DNA of 64,000 nucleotides from Aegilops tauschii subsp. strangulata (taxonomy: Eukaryota > Streptophyta > Magnoliopsida > Poales > Poaceae). How positions within the stretch are numbered: the first letter of the stretch is position 1; every line of letters starts with the position of its first letter. Under the pieces are notes generated by a model. It was not told the origin of the DNA. It searched no databases and saw only the letters and a program-made list of their open reading frames with translations. A program made the translations under genes and the position numbers. The stretch is taken from NCBI RefSeq assembly GCF_002575655.3, contig NC_053036.3, forward strand, positions 641,784,736-641,848,735, in the 5' to 3' direction. Below, piece by piece: positions 60,777-64,000 of the stretch.

Positions 60777-62033
60777 TTGATCTACAAGACATATTGTAAA
60801 GATTTTAGACTAAGTTCATGATAATTAAGTTCATCTAATCAAATTATTTAATGAACTCCCACTCAGAGACATCCCTCTAGTCATCTAAGTGAAACATGAT
60901 CCGAGTCAACTAGGCCGTGTCCAATCATCACGTGAGACGGACTAGTCAACATCGGTGAACATCTTCATGTTGATCGTATCTTCTATACGACTCATGCTCG
61001 ACCTTTCGGTCTTCCGTGTTCCGAGGCCATGTCTGTACATGCTAGGCTCGTCAAGTCAACCTAAGTGTATTGCGTGTGTAAATCTGGCTTACACCCGTTG
61101 TATTCGAACGTTAGAATCTATCACACCCGATCATCACGTGGTGCTTCAAAACAACGAACCTTCGCAACGGTGCACAGTTAGGGGGAACACTTTCTTGAAA
61201 TTATTATAAGGGATCATCTTACTTACTACCGTCGTACTAAGCAAATAAGAAGCAAAACATGATAAACATCACATGCAATCAAATAGTGACATGATATGGC
61301 CAATATCATATTGCTCCTTTGATCTCCATCTTCGGGGCACCATGATCATCTTCGTCACCGGCATTACACCATGATCTCCATCATCGTGTCTTCATGAAGT
61401 TGTCACGCCAACGATTACTTCTACTTCTACGGCTAACGTGTTTAGCAATAAAGTAAAGTAATTTACATGGCGTTATTCAATGACACGCAGGTCATACAAA
61501 AAATAAAAGACAACTCCCATGGCTCCTGCCGGTTGTCATACTCATCGACATGCAAGTCTTGATTCCTATTACAAGAACATGATCAATCTCATACATCACA
61601 TATATCATTCATCACATCTTCTGGCCACATCACATCACAAGGCATATGCTGCAAAAACAAGTTAGACGTCCTCTAATTGTTGTTGCATGTTTTTACGTGG
61701 CTTCTATAGGTTTCTAGCAAGAACGTTTTTTACCTACGTAAAACCACAACGTGATATGCCAATTACTATTTACCCTTCATAAGGACCCTTTTCATCGAAT
61801 CCGATCCGACTAAAGTGGGAGAGACAGACACCCGCTAGCCACCTTATGCAACTAGTACATGTCAGTCGGTGGAACCTGTCTCACGTAAGCGTATGTGTAA
61901 GGTCGGTCCGGCCCGCTTCATCCCACGATGCCGCCGAATCAAGATAAGACCAGTAGCGGCAAGTAAATTGACATGATCTACGCCCACAACAATCTTGTGT
62001 TCTACTCGTGCATAGAAACTACGCATAGACCTA
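60777..62033 (-). other. Angela-2 untranslated leader
   Basis: About 1.25 kb, collinear with the Angela-1 leader but without the 60 bp duplication and with fewer CATGATCTCC repeats. No coding evidence. Confidence 0.8.
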
Positions 62034-62045
62034 GCTCTGATACCA
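62034..62045 (-). promoter_or_regulatory. Angela-2 primer-binding site (tRNA-Met)
   Basis: Minus strand TGGTATCAGAGC, the exact match expected for initiator tRNA-Met, one base from the 5' LTR. Confidence 0.92.
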
Positions 62046-62046
62046 C

Positions 62047-63756
62047 TGCTGGGGATCGTAGCAAAAATTTAAAATTTTCTACGCATCACCAAGATCAATC
62101 TATGGAGTCATCTAGCAACGAGGGAGAGGAGTGCATCTACATACCCTTGTAGATCGCGAGCGGAAGCGTTCAAGTGAACGGGGTTGATGGAGTCGTACTC
62201 GTCGTGATCCAAATCACCGATGACCGAGCGCCGAACGGACGGCACCTCCGCGTTCAACACACGTACGGAGCAGCGACGTCTCCTCCTTCTTGATCCAGCA
62301 AGGGGGAAGGAGAGGTTGATGGAGATCCAGCAGCACGACGGCGTGGTGGTGGAAGTAGCGGGATCCCGGCAGGGCTTCGCCAAGCGCAAGCGGGGAGGAA
62401 GAGGTGTCACGGGAGGGAGAGGGAGGCGCCAGGGGCTGTGGTGCGGCTGCCCTCCCTCCCCACTCCTATATATAGGCCACCTGGGGGGCGCCGGCCCTAG
62501 GAGATCTGATCTCTAAGGGGGGTGTCGGCCAAGGGGTGGCTTCCCCCCCAAGCCAAGTGGGGGGCGCCCCCACCCCTAGGGTTTCCAACCCTAGGCGCAG
62601 GGGAGGCCCAAGGGGGGGGGCACCAGCCCACCAGGGGCTGGTTCCCCTCCCACTTCAGCCCATGAGGCCCTCCGGGATAGGTGGCCCCACCCGGTGGACC
62701 CCCGGGACCCTTCCGGTGGTCCCGGTACAATACCGGTGACCCCCGAAACTTTCCTGGTGGCCGAAACTGGACTTCCTATATATAATTCTTCACCTCCGGA
62801 CCATTCCGGAACTCCTCGTGACGTCCAGGATCTCATCCGGGACTCCGAACAACTTTCGGGTTACCGCATACTAATATCTCTACAACCCTAGCGTCACCGA
62901 ACCTTAAGTGTGTAGACCCTACGGGTTCGGGAGACATGCAGACATGACCGAGACGACTCTCCGGTCAATAACCAACAGCGGGATCTGGATACCCATGTTG
63001 GCTCCCACATGTTCCACGATGATCTCATCGGATGAACCACGATGTCGAGGATTCAATCAATCCCGTATACAATTCCCTTTGTCAATCGGTACGTTACTTG
63101 CCCGAGATTCGATCGTCGGTATCCCAATACCTCGTTCAATCCCGTTACCGGCAAGTCACTTTACTCGTACCGTAATGCATGATCCCGTGACCAACCACTT
63201 GGTCACTTTGAGCTCATTATGATGATGCATTACCGAGTGGGCCCAAAGATACCTCTTCGTCATACGGAGTGACAAATCCCAGTCTCGATCCGTGTCAACC
63301 CAACAGACACTTTCAGAGATACCTGTAGTGTACCTTTATAGTCACCCAGTTACGTTGTGACGTTTGGTACACCCAAAGCACTCCTACGGCATCCGGGAGT
63401 TACACGACCTCATGGTCTAAGGAAATGATACTTGACATTGGAAAAGCTCTAGCAAACGAACTACACGATCTTTGTGCTATGCTTAGGATTGGGTCTTGTC
63501 CATCACATCATTCTCCTAATGATGTGATCCTGTTATCAATGACATCCAATGTCCATAGTCAGGAAACCATGACTATCTGTTGATCAACGAGCTAGTCAAC
63601 TAGAGGCTCACTAGGGACATGTTGTGGTCTATGTATTGACACATGTATTACGATTTCCGGATAACACAATTATAACATGAACAATAGACAATTATCATGA
63701 ACAAGGAAATATAATAATAACCATTTTATTATTGCCTCTAGGGCATATTTCCAACA
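62047..63756 (-). repeat. Angela-2 5' LTR
   Basis: 1710 bp. The outer terminus next to the primer-binding site reads TGCTGGGG, one change from the 3' LTR. A TATA-like CTATATATAG lies near 62466-62475. Confidence 0.95.
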
Positions 63757-63761
63757 TGCAG

Positions 63762-64000
63762 CTCCTATCGGGATTTGTCGGCACATTCGGGCGGCTTTGC
63801 TGGTCTTGTTTTACCATTGTCGAAATGTCTTGTTAACCGGGATTCCGAGACTGATCGGGTTTTCCCGGGAGAAGGTTTATCCTTCGTTGACCGTGAGAGC
63901 TTATAATGGGCTAAGTTGGGACATCCCTGCAGGGTATTATCTTTCGAAAGCCGTGCCCGCGGTTATGAGGCAGATAGGAATTTGTTAATGTCCGGTTATA
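63762..64000 (+). mobile_element. Long Gypsy-type LTR, right part, running off the window
   Basis: Resumes the LTR interrupted at 55070, directly after the second TGCAG. No LTR end (…CA plus duplication of CCACA from 51776-51780) is reached. Confidence 0.65.

Larger units (their letters stand above)
55071..63756 (-). mobile_element. Angela-2: Copia retrotransposon (Angela/WIS/BARE1 group)
   Basis: An 8686 bp element with TGTTGGGGATCG...TTTCCAACA termini and perfect target duplication TGCAG (55066-55070 and 63757-63761). Minus-strand coding in Copia order, same layout as Angela-1 but a different subfamily judged by LTR sequence. The primer-binding site is intact. Gag-pol is heavily damaged: lost start codon, at least three stops and several frameshifts. 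The RT-RNase H part is one open frame of 504 residues. LTRs differ at roughly 38 positions by eye (about 2%), so it is older than Angela-1. Confidence 0.93.

Overview
This is nuclear DNA from a Triticeae grass (wheat, Aegilops, barley or rye type). The main reasons are two Angela/WIS/BARE1-type Copia retrotransposons with about 1.7 kb LTRs, a CACTA transposon end with the GCCGACGGC-type subterminal repeats common in these genomes, and very long Gypsy-type LTRs. No intact host gene, rRNA or tRNA gene was seen. Most predicted reading frames are artefacts of a GC-rich tandem repeat.

Layout. 1-27093 and 31472-37599 are one head-to-tail satellite array with a monomer of about 331-332 bp, about 100 copies and roughly 64% GC in the monomer counted. 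It is split by a 4378 bp solo LTR (27094-31471) with a perfect 5 bp target-site duplication (GGGCT). Two main monomer classes differ by linked diagnostic positions. They are arranged in higher-order repeats at several scales: a 26-monomer unit of about 8.6 kb present almost twice at about 99.8% identity, a 3-monomer unit of 994 bp, a 4-monomer unit of 1328 bp, and 2-monomer units of 664-665 bp. At the right edge (37600-37850) lies a shortened, strongly diverged satellite-related unit in inverted orientation.

37920-47129 is a truncated CACTA element interrupted by Angela-1 (38043-46800, minus strand, TSD GTATG). Directly beyond the CACTA end is the C-terminal coding remnant of a DUF594/DUF4220-like gene (47131-47427). 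47428-51780 is low-information DNA holding a 2340 bp non-autonomous LTR retrotransposon with 183-185 bp LTRs (49160-51499, TSD GGGCA). 51781-64000 is a second long Gypsy-type LTR, interrupted by Angela-2 (55071-63756, minus strand, TSD TGCAG) and running off the window.

How the parts relate. Nothing here works as a gene pathway. The window records satellite amplification plus nested retrotransposition. LTR comparison by eye makes Angela-1 the youngest dated element, then Angela-2, then the small LTR element. Both Angela gag-pol frames are broken, although Angela-2 keeps an uninterrupted 504-residue RT-RNase H frame. The most notable object is the multi-scale higher-order organisation of the GC-rich satellite and its inverted relative beside the CACTA remnant.
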